NCBI GenBank assembly: GCA_004124405.1
Contig: SCKP01000009.1
Span: forward strand, 1-45,997
Length of the DNA: 45,997 bases
Origin: Fidelibacterota bacterium
Lineage (GTDB): Bacteria > Fidelibacterota > Marinisomatia > SCGC-AAA003-L08 > D37C17
Direction: 5' to 3'
Positions 18,243 through 28,106 of the stretch are shown one piece after another. Below the pieces are notes generated by a model. It saw nothing but the letters and a program-made list of their open reading frames with translations. It was not told the origin of the DNA and did not search any database. Each line of letters begins with the position of its first letter. The first letter of the stretch is position 1. A program made the translations under genes and the position numbers.

Positions 18243-20723
18243 TTATCTATCTAAAATAATATTAATTGTAGCTATAATATCCTGAATGTTAAGAATATCA
18301 TCCTCATTTATATCACCAGCAGAAAATTGGGAATCGTCAGGGTCATCAATTCCGAGGACAAAATTAACCAGCAATATAACATCCTGAATATTGACGGTTT
18401 CATCAAAATTTATATCACCAGTAATATTAACAGAATCATCTATAATAAAATCCCAAATACCACGTCCATACGTTCCAAAACGTGCCGTATTAAGTTCAGG
18501 GATATATTCTACTGACCAGTAAGTCTGATCTGGGGCAGATATGCCAGACAGGTCTGTCCAAGCTCCTTCTTCAGAAATATATACATACGGACCGATCTCT
18601 GTAGCAGCAAAAAAATACTCATCATCAGGCGTACCCGCCAGTTCTAACACCAGTGTACTTGGAAGGCCCTCATTAAAAGGAACAAAACTTTCCCCATGAT
18701 TATAACTAATATAGACTGGCGGATTTGAATATCCAGAACCAGCAATTATGACTTTACCAGATGTGCTTTGAGATGCCCAAATGGTAGATCCATAAAAATA
18801 ATGAGCATCCGGTCCATCAAAAGCAGTAGACATTTGCCAGCTGCTTCCATCATCACTGCTGTGATAGAAACTGCCGTAATAGGTTAAGACATAGCGATGA
18901 TTTGGCTCACTTGGAGAAAATCCCATAGCCGAGATAGTACTGTTAAAGCTGTATGGTTCTTCTTCATAGCTAATAGCCGAATTATCAATAGTTAAATGAA
19001 AGAGATGATTACCACCTGATAAACCTCCACCTGCCAAGTAGGCCTGATTGGGGTAATATGGATCTTCAATAATAGGTGCAAGCCAAAGATGTCCAGATCC
19101 TGGAAAGTTAAGTGATATATGACCACTAGTTAATGGATCAGGGAAATAGGTGGTAATTCCCGGATAATTACACCAGATACTTGCGCCTTCATCACCTGAT
19201 GATAAGTGACCGTAGTCACCACTGATGGATTGGACAAAATCAAACACATCTTCGCCCGGAGAAATACTGCGTTGAAAGCCCTGATCTTGAGATCCAGCAT
19301 ATACATTATATGGGAAAGTCCTCTTAGTATAGGTGGAATAATATTGGCTCACACCCAGCCCATTCATGGATACATTCTGGACCGTTTCAAGTGCATCATC
19401 CGAATAGTATAAACCTCCATCTGTAGAAATCAGGGCTACTTCGTTAAACTCTGGATCCAGGAAAAAACGAACTTCGGGTATATCTGCATGGAGCATGGTG
19501 GCTTCATTTCCATAATAATCCCACCAGTTATTTACTAAAGTCCAAGAACTGCCGCCACTAGTGCTTTTAAAAACTTCCATGCCGCCCCAGAAAATAAGAT
19601 CGCGGTTAATATTGCTGCTGTTAAAACTATTTTGCAAATTAAAATACCATTGAGGTCTTTCACCACGGTCTATCCATGAATTACCTCCATTCATTGATTG
19701 ATAAATCCGGCCTCCAACATGGGCATAGAAAAAAGGATAATTAGAACCCATGCCTCCAGTCAAAATATTTTCACTACTTCCAGAAACGGGGATATTCGAA
19801 ACAAACTCTAATTGGTCAGAAGTATTTATATGGTAAAATTCATCATTATGAAGTAGATAAATAAATCCGTCAAAATACCGGGATGTCCATATATCATAAT
19901 GATCAGAACTCTGGTTAGAAGACATCCCTGCATTGGTATCCAGGGTCAGAATTTTAGTAAAATTTCTCCCGTGATCAGTCGATTTATATATGGTTCCTAC
20001 TGCATTCCAGTTGCCTGTTCCTTCAGTGGCTAAGAGATATATTGTTTTATCTTCAGTTATTATTACCCGCTTTAAATAGTTTCCTCCCCATCCTGATAGA
20101 AAATCAACTCCATTACTGAGCTGTAGTGTAACTCCTTCATCATCTGTATAATAAAGATTATCACCATTGGCAATTAAGAGCCTTCTTGTATTATCAAATT
20201 CAATGAGCCTCAGAAAATGGATTCCCTTAATCTGCAGATAATCAGTAAGGGAAGTCCAGTCACCACCAGTTAGACTTCCACGCCAAATATTTCCACCATC
20301 TGATGCACAGTATATAAGGTTATTATTCCAGTCTATATCTGCTGTAAGAATTCTTCCTGCTAGATTATTACTACCCCGTTCCTGCCAATAACCGCTGAGT
20401 TCTCGACTGATGTTTTCAAGTCGTTTATTTTGAGCATTCCAATTACCAGAAGTAATTAAGGATTGACGCAAATCTTGGATTTTATTTGTGCGGTTCTTTC
20501 GGGACTCCTCATCCATCTTTTCCCAATCCACATCGGGATGAGCACGGTGCATATTTTTCATATAATCCTTACGTTGATTTTTAAAATCTTTCCGCTTTGA
20601 TTTTTTGATATCAAATTCAGTTGGTACAGGTTGCCCGCCCTTTATTCGGGGCTTGGTTTCAGAAAACCATATTCCCAGCATGAATACCCCTGTAATTATG
20701 ACAAATGATATATATTTTTTCAT
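18243..20723 (-). CDS. Exported BNR/sortilin-like propeller protein with dockerin-like C terminus
   Basis: The 826-residue protein starts with a signal segment (YISFVIITGVFMLGIW), then a Lys/Arg-rich helical stretch (about 30-100). The main part is a set of Asp-box/BNR repeats of beta-propeller type: TADIDWNNNLIYCASDGGNI, YKSTDHGRNFTKI, FKSTSGGSSWTLV, YHSSDDGSSWQMS. The last 60 residues hold two calcium-binding dockerin-like repeats, GDINFDETVNIQDVILLVNF and GDINEDDILNIQDIIATINI. Proteins of this build are exported and may bind or cut glycans or peptides. No catalytic residue could be assigned. Confidence 0.78.
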   Translation of the reverse strand: MKKYISFVIITGVFMLGIWFSETKPRIKGGQPVPTEFDIKKSKRKDFKNQRKDYMKNMHRAHPDVDWEKMDEESRKNRTNKIQDLRQSLITSGNWNAQNKRLENISRELSGYWQERGSNNLAGRILTADIDWNNNLIYCASDGGNIWRGSLTGGDWTSLTDYLQIKGIHFLRLIEFDNTRRLLIANGDNLYYTDDEGVTLQLSNGVDFLSGWGGNYLKRVIITEDKTIYLLATEGTGNWNAVGTIYKSTDHGRNFTKILTLDTNAGMSSNQSSDHYDIWTSRYFDGFIYLLHNDEFYHINTSDQLEFVSNIPVSGSSENILTGGMGSNYPFFYAHVGGRIYQSMNGGNSWIDRGERPQWYFNLQNSFNSSNINRDLIFWGGMEVFKSTSGGSSWTLVNNWWDYYGNEATMLHADIPEVRFFLDPEFNEVALISTDGGLYYSDDALETVQNVSMNGLGVSQYYSTYTKRTFPYNVYAGSQDQGFQRSISPGEDVFDFVQSISGDYGHLSSGDEGASIWCNYPGITTYFPDPLTSGHISLNFPGSGHLWLAPIIEDPYYPNQAYLAGGGLSGGNHLFHLTIDNSAISYEEEPYSFNSTISAMGFSPSEPNHRYVLTYYGSFYHSSDDGSSWQMSTAFDGPDAHYFYGSTIWASQSTSGKVIIAGSGYSNPPVYISYNHGESFVPFNEGLPSTLVLELAGTPDDEYFFAATEIGPYVYISEEGAWTDLSGISAPDQTYWSVEYIPELNTARFGTYGRGIWDFIIDDSVNITGDINFDETVNIQDVILLVNFVLGIDDPDDSQFSAGDINEDDILNIQDIIATINIILDR

Positions 20724-20857
20724 AGTTATAAATTTAGGCAGAAGGAAGCATTGCCTGAAAGCGGGGTAATATGTTGTTACAATTACCCTTTTAACGAGGG
20801 CTATTTTTTAATTGCGGGGTATAATTATTGAGGATTTATTTTATATTTTTAAAACCA

Positions 20858-22651
20858 TTACTCCTCAATTCTCACCAGCATATTATTTTCAAAATAGAGA
20901 CGGAATGTGGTTGAATCAGCTGGATATGTCCACATTTCAAATTGACGCCGGGGTTCATTCATTGTATCAATATGTTTAGGAAGTCCCTTAATTTTTTTCA
21001 CCTCTTCATAGGTCATTCCTAACTGCAGAATTTGTGAATAATCAGGAATTGTTTCCTTTTTCCTTTGAATAATATAATCCCGGGCATATTGATTTTCATC
21101 TTTTGACTTTTGATTTTCCAATTGAGTCTCAAGTTTTATTATGTAGCTGTCCAATTCATTTTCCATTTCAGGGTTTAAGACAATAATGGATTTAAGGGAA
21201 TTAATAACTAAGTAAAGTTCATCATCTTTCGCTGCAAAGTAGGCATCTTTCATAATGGAATCGGAAATTTGTTTTAATTTTGGTATCACCAGAGATTCAA
21301 TCCCAGGATATAATTGAATCGCATCCAAATAATTTTGTATTGCTCCTGAATAATTTCCAATATCAGTATTTAATCTGCCTTTGTCAAGATATAAACCTGC
21401 CAGGGTTTCATTCACCTGTGTGAGTTCTGGGTATATATTCTGGGCAATCAAAATCAGTTTTTCTGCTTCAGCGATTGACATTTGACTTTTATAATTTTTT
21501 ACACTGTCCAGCAGTTCAGCAGCAATATTTCTCCGATGTTCTTGAATTTCGATTTTAAGGTCATCTTCAGCCTCCTTCTCAGCTACATTAAACCATTCAA
21601 GTGCATCAGTAAATTCCGATTTTAAAAGATCTTCAACACCATAATTCACCTGTTGGTAAGGGATTTGAGATTGACAGTATTCCAGCATTGCCAGGGCTTT
21701 GCCCCTTTTTCCATGTCTTCTCTCCTTGGCAAGAAAATATTCAAAACTTTCTGCAGCAGAAATAAAATCATTATTAATCATATAGGAATATGCAATATCT
21801 CCATCTGTATGTTTACCACCAAACTGGATGCCGGTGGTAAGAAATATTCCGGAAGCCCGCAGGTCAACGCCATATATGGGTGATAATCCTTCCAGGGCAT
21901 TTACAGAAGTCATATATAATCGACTCCATTTTGCTTCAATTCCAATTGTATAGTTGAAATTACCCCCGGCTTGATTGAAAATATATTTGGTTCCAATCCC
22001 GAAGCTTTCACTCAAGCCCAGACCCGTCAAATCTTTGTCACCACCTTCAGATTCATATAGGGAGATTGAGTTAACCCCAAAAGAATGGTAGATATAGGTT
22101 GCACGATTTCGTGATAATTGCCAGCTCAGGCTTGTATTTATATTTAGCCCAAGAGAGCGGGGGTGAAAATAATAATCTCCCCTGGTAGAAGTCTTAATCC
22201 ATTCTTTTCCCGTTTCAGATGGCAGGGATGGATTGGATGAGAAATTGGTATATTGAAATCCCAACCCTATCTGTAGATCAAAATAATTTTGATGAATGAT
22301 AAAATGAGGAAGGTTTGTACGGAGAATATCCACTTCTATATACAGGCCCTGTCGATTTGTTAGCGCATCCAGAATATTAAACTGATATTGAGTTGAATCC
22401 AGCAAAACCGGTAAATCTGTTATTGTAAGTGGTGTTTTATTAAAGAGTGAACCTGACCAATACTTCTTACCACCGTAATTTAAGTAACCGGCTTTTACTT
22501 CAAAGGGAGTAAAAACTATAGGCTCTCGAAATGTCATTCTGTGGGAAATAGATTTCCAGGCAATTGAAGTAGATGATTTATTCCATGTACTCTCCTGACA
22601 GAAAACAACGGATAAAAGTCCTATAAAAACATGCTGGATTATGACCTTCAC
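20858..22651 (-). CDS. Exported TPR protein with barrel-like N-terminal half and BamE-like tail
   Basis: The signal segment VFIGLLSVVFCQ opens this 597-residue protein. Residues of about 30-290 alternate in a beta pattern with many aromatic residues (FHPRSLGLNINTSLSWQLSR, YNFTIGIEAKW-like strands), suggesting a barrel or beta sandwich. Then come helical TPR-like repeats (LLKSEFTDALEWFNVAEKEA, YSGAIQNYLDAIQLYPG). The C terminus (LQLGMTYEEVKKIKGLPKHI onward) resembles the SmpA/OmlA (BamE) fold. I do not know the family. The parts suggest an outer-membrane assembly or scaffold protein. Confidence 0.65.
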   Translation of the reverse strand: MKVIIQHVFIGLLSVVFCQESTWNKSSTSIAWKSISHRMTFREPIVFTPFEVKAGYLNYGGKKYWSGSLFNKTPLTITDLPVLLDSTQYQFNILDALTNRQGLYIEVDILRTNLPHFIIHQNYFDLQIGLGFQYTNFSSNPSLPSETGKEWIKTSTRGDYYFHPRSLGLNINTSLSWQLSRNRATYIYHSFGVNSISLYESEGGDKDLTGLGLSESFGIGTKYIFNQAGGNFNYTIGIEAKWSRLYMTSVNALEGLSPIYGVDLRASGIFLTTGIQFGGKHTDGDIAYSYMINNDFISAAESFEYFLAKERRHGKRGKALAMLEYCQSQIPYQQVNYGVEDLLKSEFTDALEWFNVAEKEAEDDLKIEIQEHRRNIAAELLDSVKNYKSQMSIAEAEKLILIAQNIYPELTQVNETLAGLYLDKGRLNTDIGNYSGAIQNYLDAIQLYPGIESLVIPKLKQISDSIMKDAYFAAKDDELYLVINSLKSIIVLNPEMENELDSYIIKLETQLENQKSKDENQYARDYIIQRKKETIPDYSQILQLGMTYEEVKKIKGLPKHIDTMNEPRRQFEMWTYPADSTTFRLYFENNMLVRIEE

Positions 22652-22793
22652 AGGCGGTGAATTTAGGGTGAAATATGAAATTGAACCAAGTACGTGGTTT
22701 TTATAATTACATTTTGTTACAGAAAATATTTATTTAAAAAGTGTAATTACCGGTAACTTTGGGCTAGTTTTTTATCAAAACAACGGAGTAAAA

Positions 22794-24389
22794 GTGTATA
22801 CAAATCAAATCAAATTTTTTCTGTCATGCTGTTTATTGAGCCTGAGCCTGGGTCAGGTTGATTATAATGAACAAATTCAATCTATTTTCAATGAACATTG
22901 TATAGGTTGCCATGGCGCATCAGGTGGTCTCAGTTTAACCTCATACAATAATGTCATGAATGGTGGCAACAGCGGAGATGTAGTCATACCCTATGACCAT
23001 GGAAACAGCCTATTATGGCAATATGTAAATTCAGGTGCAATGCCCGAAGGGAACAATCCAAATCTAAATTCTGAGGATATCGATTTGATCGCAGCCTGGA
23101 TCGATGAAGGTGCTGAACTTGGGGGCTGTACAGATCCGGAAGCTTATAATTGTGCTGATGATGATGATTGGTCCAATTATATAGTTGACATTGGCGGCAT
23201 CATGTATGATAACAGCTGTAATTGGGATTGGAATACCAGCACCTGGGAAGCAGAATATGTAGGGGGCTGTGAATCTGGACCCTGTGAGGGCTATTATAAT
23301 GCAGCTGCAACAACTGATGATGGATCATGCAGGTATTATCAGGAACCTCATGAGGATGAGGTAGAATTTGAAGTGGCAGGAAATGGTATTTATTTAGATT
23401 GGTCAGCTTTTAACCTTCCTGATAATGCAATATTGGAGTCCTATCATATACAGCGTTGTATTGTTATTAATTGTACCTGGTTAGCAGGGTATTCACCCGG
23501 TGACTCAAATACAGAAACCAATACTTTTAATGAATTTGATTGGGAACCATGTGTGGAAATTAAGTATGCCCTTGCTGTTAAATATTCAAACAACCCCTAC
23601 TGGGGTTGGGCAATTGGTGCATCTTATATTACACCCCCTAACCTGGGCGACCTCAACGGTGATGGCGGTTGGAATGTGCTTGATATTGTAACCCTTGCCA
23701 ACTGTGTACTGGCAGGTGACTGTTTAGAACTGGAATATGGCTGTGCCGGTGACCTTAATGGTGATGGTGGTTGGAATGTGCTGGATATCGTCACCCTGGC
23801 TAACTGTGTACTAGCTGAAGATTGCGGCGGCAGGGTAGATGATGCCAGCGATGCATCACTCATTAAGAAGGATAATAAGCTATCCTTTGAAGCTGATGGA
23901 TTTATTGGCGGTGTTCAATTAACACTCAGCCATGGTTCTGACTTCACTATTGAAATGACAGACAGAGCTCTGTTTGCAGATTATCTCACTACAGGTAATG
24001 AAACACGCCTACTTGTTATCTCACCTGAAACAGAAGAGCTGTTCAGCTTTACGGGTGATTTTGAGATAACAGAGATAATAGTTGCAAACAGTCAGTATGA
24101 AGTATCTGTTGACTTGCCATTAGCTGCCAGCTTTAATCTGTCTGATGCCTATCCAAATCCATTCAACCCAGTTACCACAATGACACTCACAATGCCGTTG
24201 GCTGGTGAGATAACGGTTGAAGTATATAATCTTTTGGGTCAGGTAGTAGCTACCCTGGCAAGTGGTTATATGGAAGCCAGTACGTATACGCTTACCTGGG
24301 ATGCATCTGAAGCTTCCAGTGGTGTATATTTTGTGCAGGCTGATGCAGAAGGTTTTGTAACTACCCAAAAGCTGATGCTGGTAAAATAA
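22794..24389 (+). CDS. Exported c-type-cytochrome-like protein with dockerin repeats and type IX sorting tail
   Basis: The GTG start is preceded by GGAG at 5 bases. A signal peptide (FFLSCCLLSLSLGQ) leads into a cytochrome-c-like domain with the heme motif CIGCH at 36-40 and SGAMPEGNNPNLNSEDIDLI behind it. A Cys-rich middle follows, then two almost identical dockerin-like repeats (GDLNGDGGWNVLDIVTLANC) and a C-terminal sorting domain of the Por-secretion kind: AYPNPFNPVTTMTL, GVYFVQ, KLMLVK. The product is probably exported through a type IX-like system and held at the surface. Its electron partner is unknown. Its composition is richer in GC than its neighbours. Confidence 0.8.
   Translation: MYTNQIKFFLSCCLLSLSLGQVDYNEQIQSIFNEHCIGCHGASGGLSLTSYNNVMNGGNSGDVVIPYDHGNSLLWQYVNSGAMPEGNNPNLNSEDIDLIAAWIDEGAELGGCTDPEAYNCADDDDWSNYIVDIGGIMYDNSCNWDWNTSTWEAEYVGGCESGPCEGYYNAAATTDDGSCRYYQEPHEDEVEFEVAGNGIYLDWSAFNLPDNAILESYHIQRCIVINCTWLAGYSPGDSNTETNTFNEFDWEPCVEIKYALAVKYSNNPYWGWAIGASYITPPNLGDLNGDGGWNVLDIVTLANCVLAGDCLELEYGCAGDLNGDGGWNVLDIVTLANCVLAEDCGGRVDDASDASLIKKDNKLSFEADGFIGGVQLTLSHGSDFTIEMTDRALFADYLTTGNETRLLVISPETEELFSFTGDFEITEIIVANSQYEVSVDLPLAASFNLSDAYPNPFNPVTTMTLTMPLAGEITVEVYNLLGQVVATLASGYMEASTYTLTWDASEASSGVYFVQADAEGFVTTQKLMLVK
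23646..23825 (+). repeat. Tandem dockerin-coding repeat, period 102 bp
   Basis: Two 78-base units at 23646-23723 and 23748-23825 encode 26-residue repeats that differ at one residue (Gly/Glu), but the codons differ silently at 13 places. This points to an old duplication kept by selection on the protein. Confidence 0.85.
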
Positions 24390-24408
24390 AGAATTCTAAT
24401 AGTCACAA

Positions 24409-24440
24409 AAAAAGGGAGATAAATTTTATCTCCCTTTTTT
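24409..24440. terminator. Bidirectional terminator between convergent genes
   Basis: A 10-bp stem AAAGGGAGAT/ATCTCCCTTT with an A run before it and a T run after it sits between the ends of the plus-strand cytochrome-like gene and the minus-strand aminotransferase gene, and can serve both. Confidence 0.88.
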
Positions 24441-24458
24441 ATTACTTGGAATTAATAA

Positions 24459-25964
24459 TTAAGAATCCAATTCATCTAACACAATTTGAGATAAATTGAA
24501 ATAGTCCTTACAGGAAAACTGAAAGGTTGAATGCTGATAATCACCGTGATCATTTATGGTATAATTTTTTTCATACTCATCCTGATTAGAAATAATTTGT
24601 TTCAAAGCATAAATAAAATGATCCACATCATCTTTGGTATTATATAATCCAAAACTTACCCGAACCATACCCATCCAGGGTTCGGTATGCCAATCGGTAA
24701 TCTGTTTTGCACGGGCCTCATTAATTTGAATATGGTGCGTTAATTCCAACATTTTTTCAACATAGGGATGAGCACAGAAACACTCATTTCTAACGGCAAT
24801 ATTAAAGTAGTCATTTAAAATTGCAGCCACCAGTCCATGATTCAAATTTTTCATATTAAAAGAGATAGTACCAGCCCGGGGGCAGGTTTTCATGCAGGTT
24901 TCACCATATATCACCACTTCAGGTATTTTCAGCATTTCTTCCAGGCAATAATGGGTTAACCGGGTGTCCTCTTCCAGCACATTTTCCATTCCAATTTGAT
25001 CTAAAACATGGATAGCAGCTCCCAGGGTGATTGCACCAAGAATATTTTGTGTGCCGGCCTCTTCCCTGTCAGGGAATTTATTGGTTACATAATAGCGTTC
25101 AGGAAATACCCTGTCAACCATTCCCCCACCCACTTCTTCAGGTTCAATTTTTTCCATGAGGTCTTTCCGGACGATTACCACTCCCGGTGATCCAGGGGCG
25201 TAGGTTTTATGACCTGAGAAAATAAGAGCATCTACATCCATAGCAGGGTCAGAATGACCACTCATAAAAATGGGCACATGAGCCGCCATTTGGGCTGCAT
25301 CCACAACCACATAAGCTCCATAATGATGGGCTAACTTTGCCACCTCGTTTATGGGGTTGATTATTCCGGTTACATTGCTGATTCCCGTAACCGAAACATA
25401 ATTTACGCGTCCCTCATATTCTGCCAAATAATGGTCTAACAGGTCCATATCCACACAGCCCATCTTCGACTCATGGGTATCAACAGGGATATGAATCACA
25501 TGGCCGCCATGTTTCCGGTGGGGAAGGTCATTGGAATGATGTTCCATAATGGATACCAGCACCACATCCTTTTTGGGTTGGAGATGATTGAAAACACGTG
25601 CGATTCTGTTCATACCGGAAGTGGTACCGCTGCCGGTGAAAAAGCAGGTGTAATATTCAGGATCTGCCTGGACAAATTGCAATATTTTTTCATGTACCCA
25701 GGTATAGGTTTTGGTGGCAATTTTTGCACTGAAGTGCATGAGCGAATGAGTATTGGAGTAATGTTGAAGAAATTTTTCACCCGTTCGATGTGCAATTCCC
25801 ATCATCAGAGTGGATGCCGTAGAATCCAGGTAAATCCGCCGGGTTATCTCTCCAGTTGCAATTTGATAATTTGTTTCTAATCCCAGAAAATCATTCTGGA
25901 CTTTTTCTAACAAATTCGTTGTTTCTGTTTCTTTTAATTCGGGTATTAGTATATCAGTTTCCAT
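24459..25964 (-). CDS. Class V aminotransferase (cysteine desulfurase-like)
   Basis: A 501-residue PLP enzyme. The PLP lysine is in FSGHKTYAPGSPG, the cofactor aspartate in VVVDAAQMAAH, and the phosphate-binding region in FFTGSGTTSGMN. IMEHHSNDLPHRK matches the MEHHSN motif of cysteine desulfurases (SufS/CsdA type). A cysteine lies late, in NECFCAHPYV, where the desulfurase nucleophile sits. It is about 90 residues longer than SufS. No suf or isc genes are nearby, so sulfur delivery to Fe-S clusters is not shown by context. A desulfurase or selenocysteine lyase-like role is possible. Confidence 0.8.
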   Translation of the reverse strand: METDILIPELKETETTNLLEKVQNDFLGLETNYQIATGEITRRIYLDSTASTLMMGIAHRTGEKFLQHYSNTHSLMHFSAKIATKTYTWVHEKILQFVQADPEYYTCFFTGSGTTSGMNRIARVFNHLQPKKDVVLVSIMEHHSNDLPHRKHGGHVIHIPVDTHESKMGCVDMDLLDHYLAEYEGRVNYVSVTGISNVTGIINPINEVAKLAHHYGAYVVVDAAQMAAHVPIFMSGHSDPAMDVDALIFSGHKTYAPGSPGVVIVRKDLMEKIEPEEVGGGMVDRVFPERYYVTNKFPDREEAGTQNILGAITLGAAIHVLDQIGMENVLEEDTRLTHYCLEEMLKIPEVVIYGETCMKTCPRAGTISFNMKNLNHGLVAAILNDYFNIAVRNECFCAHPYVEKMLELTHHIQINEARAKQITDWHTEPWMGMVRVSFGLYNTKDDVDHFIYALKQIISNQDEYEKNYTINDHGDYQHSTFQFSCKDYFNLSQIVLDELDS

Positions 25965-26007
25965 GGGTGAAGTTTATGGAATATATGTTATTTCTTCTCA
26001 ATAAAGA

Positions 26008-26853
26008 TTAATCGTTATTTATATGATCAGTAATTATAGCATCCAGCCGTTTCTTTAAAAGATTGGTCATTGTAAATTTAGATTTCCACCCCTCCCAATA
26101 GCAGGAGAGCAATCCAATACCTGTGGATGAAATAAAGGCTTCTTCCATTTCATTAATGGAATCAAATGGAATAGAATCTTCAACTACTGATAATCCAATT
26201 TGTGGTGCGAGGTCCATAATTGTATCCCGCATTACCCCTGGCAGTACACCCAAATCAAGGCCTGGAGTAATTAATGTTTTTCCTTTAATAAAGAATATAT
26301 TTCTAATGGCGCATTCTGTTATAATTTTGTCTCGATTATAAAATACAGGTTCAAAAGCACCTGCTTTTTCAGCATCTTTTTTTGCCAGCATATTGCCTAT
26401 ATAATTCAGTGATTTAATAGCCGGATGAAATCGTATTAAAGGGTACTTCTCCTCAGAATAAAACAATACCTTTACAGGCTCCCTTGGTTTTTTTGTAAAG
26501 GGTCGGATAGTAATATAGAAATTTGGGGTTCCGGAATAATTCCAGGGGGTTCCTGTTATTTCTCCCCTGGTGACCATTAACCTCAGTAAGCCTGAGGTGA
26601 AATGATTTTGCTTAATCATTTCCTCTAAAATGGATATTATTTCAGTATTTGATTTGTGAAACTCAATCTGGATAATGTTTAAACCAGAGTGGAGCCGTTT
26701 CAGGTGTTTTTCCGGTTTGAAAAGCCTGCCGTTTTGAAAGCGGATTGTTTCAAATAAACCATCACCGCGTTGGAATCCTCCATCACTGAAAGAAACCTTC
26801 GAATTAGAGGCAGACAGCCACTCACCATTAATATAATTGATAATTTCTTTCAT
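26008..26853 (-). CDS. pabC: Class IV aminotransferase, probable aminodeoxychorismate lyase
   Basis: The 281 residues match the class IV PLP fold: NGEWLSASNSKVSFSDGGFQ and GDGLFETIRF at the start, the PLP lysine in AIKSLNYIGNMLAKKDA, and ITECAIRNIFFIKG. Its ATG overlaps the TAA of pabB by one base, so the likely role is 4-amino-4-deoxychorismate lyase, giving p-aminobenzoate and pyruvate for folate. A branched-chain or D-amino-acid transaminase has the same fold and is the main alternative. The link with pabB makes PabC the better call. Confidence 0.82.
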   Translation of the reverse strand: MKEIINYINGEWLSASNSKVSFSDGGFQRGDGLFETIRFQNGRLFKPEKHLKRLHSGLNIIQIEFHKSNTEIISILEEMIKQNHFTSGLLRLMVTRGEITGTPWNYSGTPNFYITIRPFTKKPREPVKVLFYSEEKYPLIRFHPAIKSLNYIGNMLAKKDAEKAGAFEPVFYNRDKIITECAIRNIFFIKGKTLITPGLDLGVLPGVMRDTIMDLAPQIGLSVVEDSIPFDSINEMEEAFISSTGIGLLSCYWEGWKSKFTMTNLLKKRLDAIITDHINND

Positions 26854-28106
26854 TAATGATTTGAAATCAGGTTCTCGTTTTTATAATTAAGCGATTGCGG
26901 TTGAAATTCATGGCAGAAAGGTTTGAGAATTGCCCCTTTTTGCTGTGCTTCCTGCCATTCTTCCAGAGAATTGGAGTCCCAAACTATTCCACCACCAACG
27001 GGATAGATTCCCATATTATTCTGGATGGTCATAGTTCGGATGGCGATGTTGAAATCCATATCTCCATTGGGTTGAATAAAGCCCAAGCTGCCGGTATAGA
27101 CACCGCGCTGATAACCCTCCAGTGAATCAATAATTTCCATGGATTTTTCCTTAGGAGCTCCGGTAATAGACCCGCCTGGGAATAGGGCTTTAAAAATATC
27201 AATTTCTTTCACTGATTTATGCAATCTACCATATACCCTTGAAACCATATGATGCACCGTTTCAAAGGACTGAATGTCATATAAGCTATCCACATTTACA
27301 GAGCCAAATTCACAGACCTTGCCAATATCATTTCGGATAAGATCTACAATCATCAGGTGTTCAGCTCTATCCTTTTCACTTTGAAAAAGTTCTTCAGCAA
27401 GACGCTCATCAATGACTATATCATTTGATCGGGGGCGGGTACCCTTCATTGGGAAAGATTCAATGGTGTCATCTGAAGTATGGAAAAACCGCTCAGGGCT
27501 GAAACTCAATATCTGAAAATCCTCCAGGTTAAGATACATCCCATAATGAGGGTGTACACTTTCCCGCATTGAACAATAAATTTCGAAAGGATCGCCACTC
27601 AACCCATATTGCTTGGGCTGTGTATAATTAACCTGATAACTGTCACCGTTTCTGAGCGACGTTTTTATAGTGCTGATTGCATTTTGATATTCGTGCGGGG
27701 ATGGAATATCTTTTTTAAGCTGTAAGAAAGAAGATGCAGCTGGTTCAGTTTCAGTTAAACTGTAAGGAATGACCTGTTTGGGTTTACCAAACCATAAAAG
27801 AGGTTGCTGAGAAACTGGTTTTTTAAAGGGAATATGGGGAAATAAATAATTTTTAAAATCGTAAGATATAAACCCCACTGCTGAAAGGATATCGGAATCT
27901 GCTTTCCATTTATCAAGCGTTTTTTGCCATAATTCTAAAGGTGGTAAATCAGAATACTCGCCATTTATTTGGGCATTACCCTTGTTATTTATTGAAAAGC
28001 TCTCTTCAAATCCCCAAATGGCAAACCGTTGGGAAGAAGCATCCCAATGATCAATAAGGGCATCAGGGTTCCCGAATTTTTCTATTAAATGATGCAGATC
28101 AGTCAT
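26853..28106 (-). CDS. pabB: Aminodeoxychorismate synthase component I
   Basis: I chose the start at 28106 (MTDLHHLIEKFGNPDALIDH) over a longer frame from 28193, since the extra 29 residues look like translated upstream sequence and this ATG overlaps the upstream stop as ATGACTGA. The C-terminal chorismate-binding domain is clear: NGDSYQVNYTQ, SFSPERFF, PMKGTRPRS, LIVDLIRNDIGKV-like sequence, and FPGGSITGAPKEKSMEII, which contains the PIKGT and GGSITGAPK signatures. It joins ammonia to chorismate. No pabA-type glutaminase gene is near, so ammonia is supplied from elsewhere or by a shared TrpG. It is part of an overlapping three-gene operon. Confidence 0.88.
   Translation of the reverse strand: MTDLHHLIEKFGNPDALIDHWDASSQRFAIWGFEESFSINNKGNAQINGEYSDLPPLELWQKTLDKWKADSDILSAVGFISYDFKNYLFPHIPFKKPVSQQPLLWFGKPKQVIPYSLTETEPAASSFLQLKKDIPSPHEYQNAISTIKTSLRNGDSYQVNYTQPKQYGLSGDPFEIYCSMRESVHPHYGMYLNLEDFQILSFSPERFFHTSDDTIESFPMKGTRPRSNDIVIDERLAEELFQSEKDRAEHLMIVDLIRNDIGKVCEFGSVNVDSLYDIQSFETVHHMVSRVYGRLHKSVKEIDIFKALFPGGSITGAPKEKSMEIIDSLEGYQRGVYTGSLGFIQPNGDMDFNIAIRTMTIQNNMGIYPVGGGIVWDSNSLEEWQEAQQKGAILKPFCHEFQPQSLNYKNENLISNH

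Noticed and set aside
23624-23863. Minus-strand frame opposite the dockerin repeats
   Set aside because: Its repetitive sequence merely mirrors the tandem repeat on the other strand.
18243-24389. Cellulosome cluster because of dockerin-like ends
   Set aside because: No cohesin, scaffoldin or clear glycoside hydrolase is present. Such repeats also occur in other exported proteins of this phylum.
24459-25964. SufS within a suf operon
   Set aside because: The protein has desulfurase motifs, but no sufB, sufC, sufD or sufU-like gene is nearby, so I give only the family.
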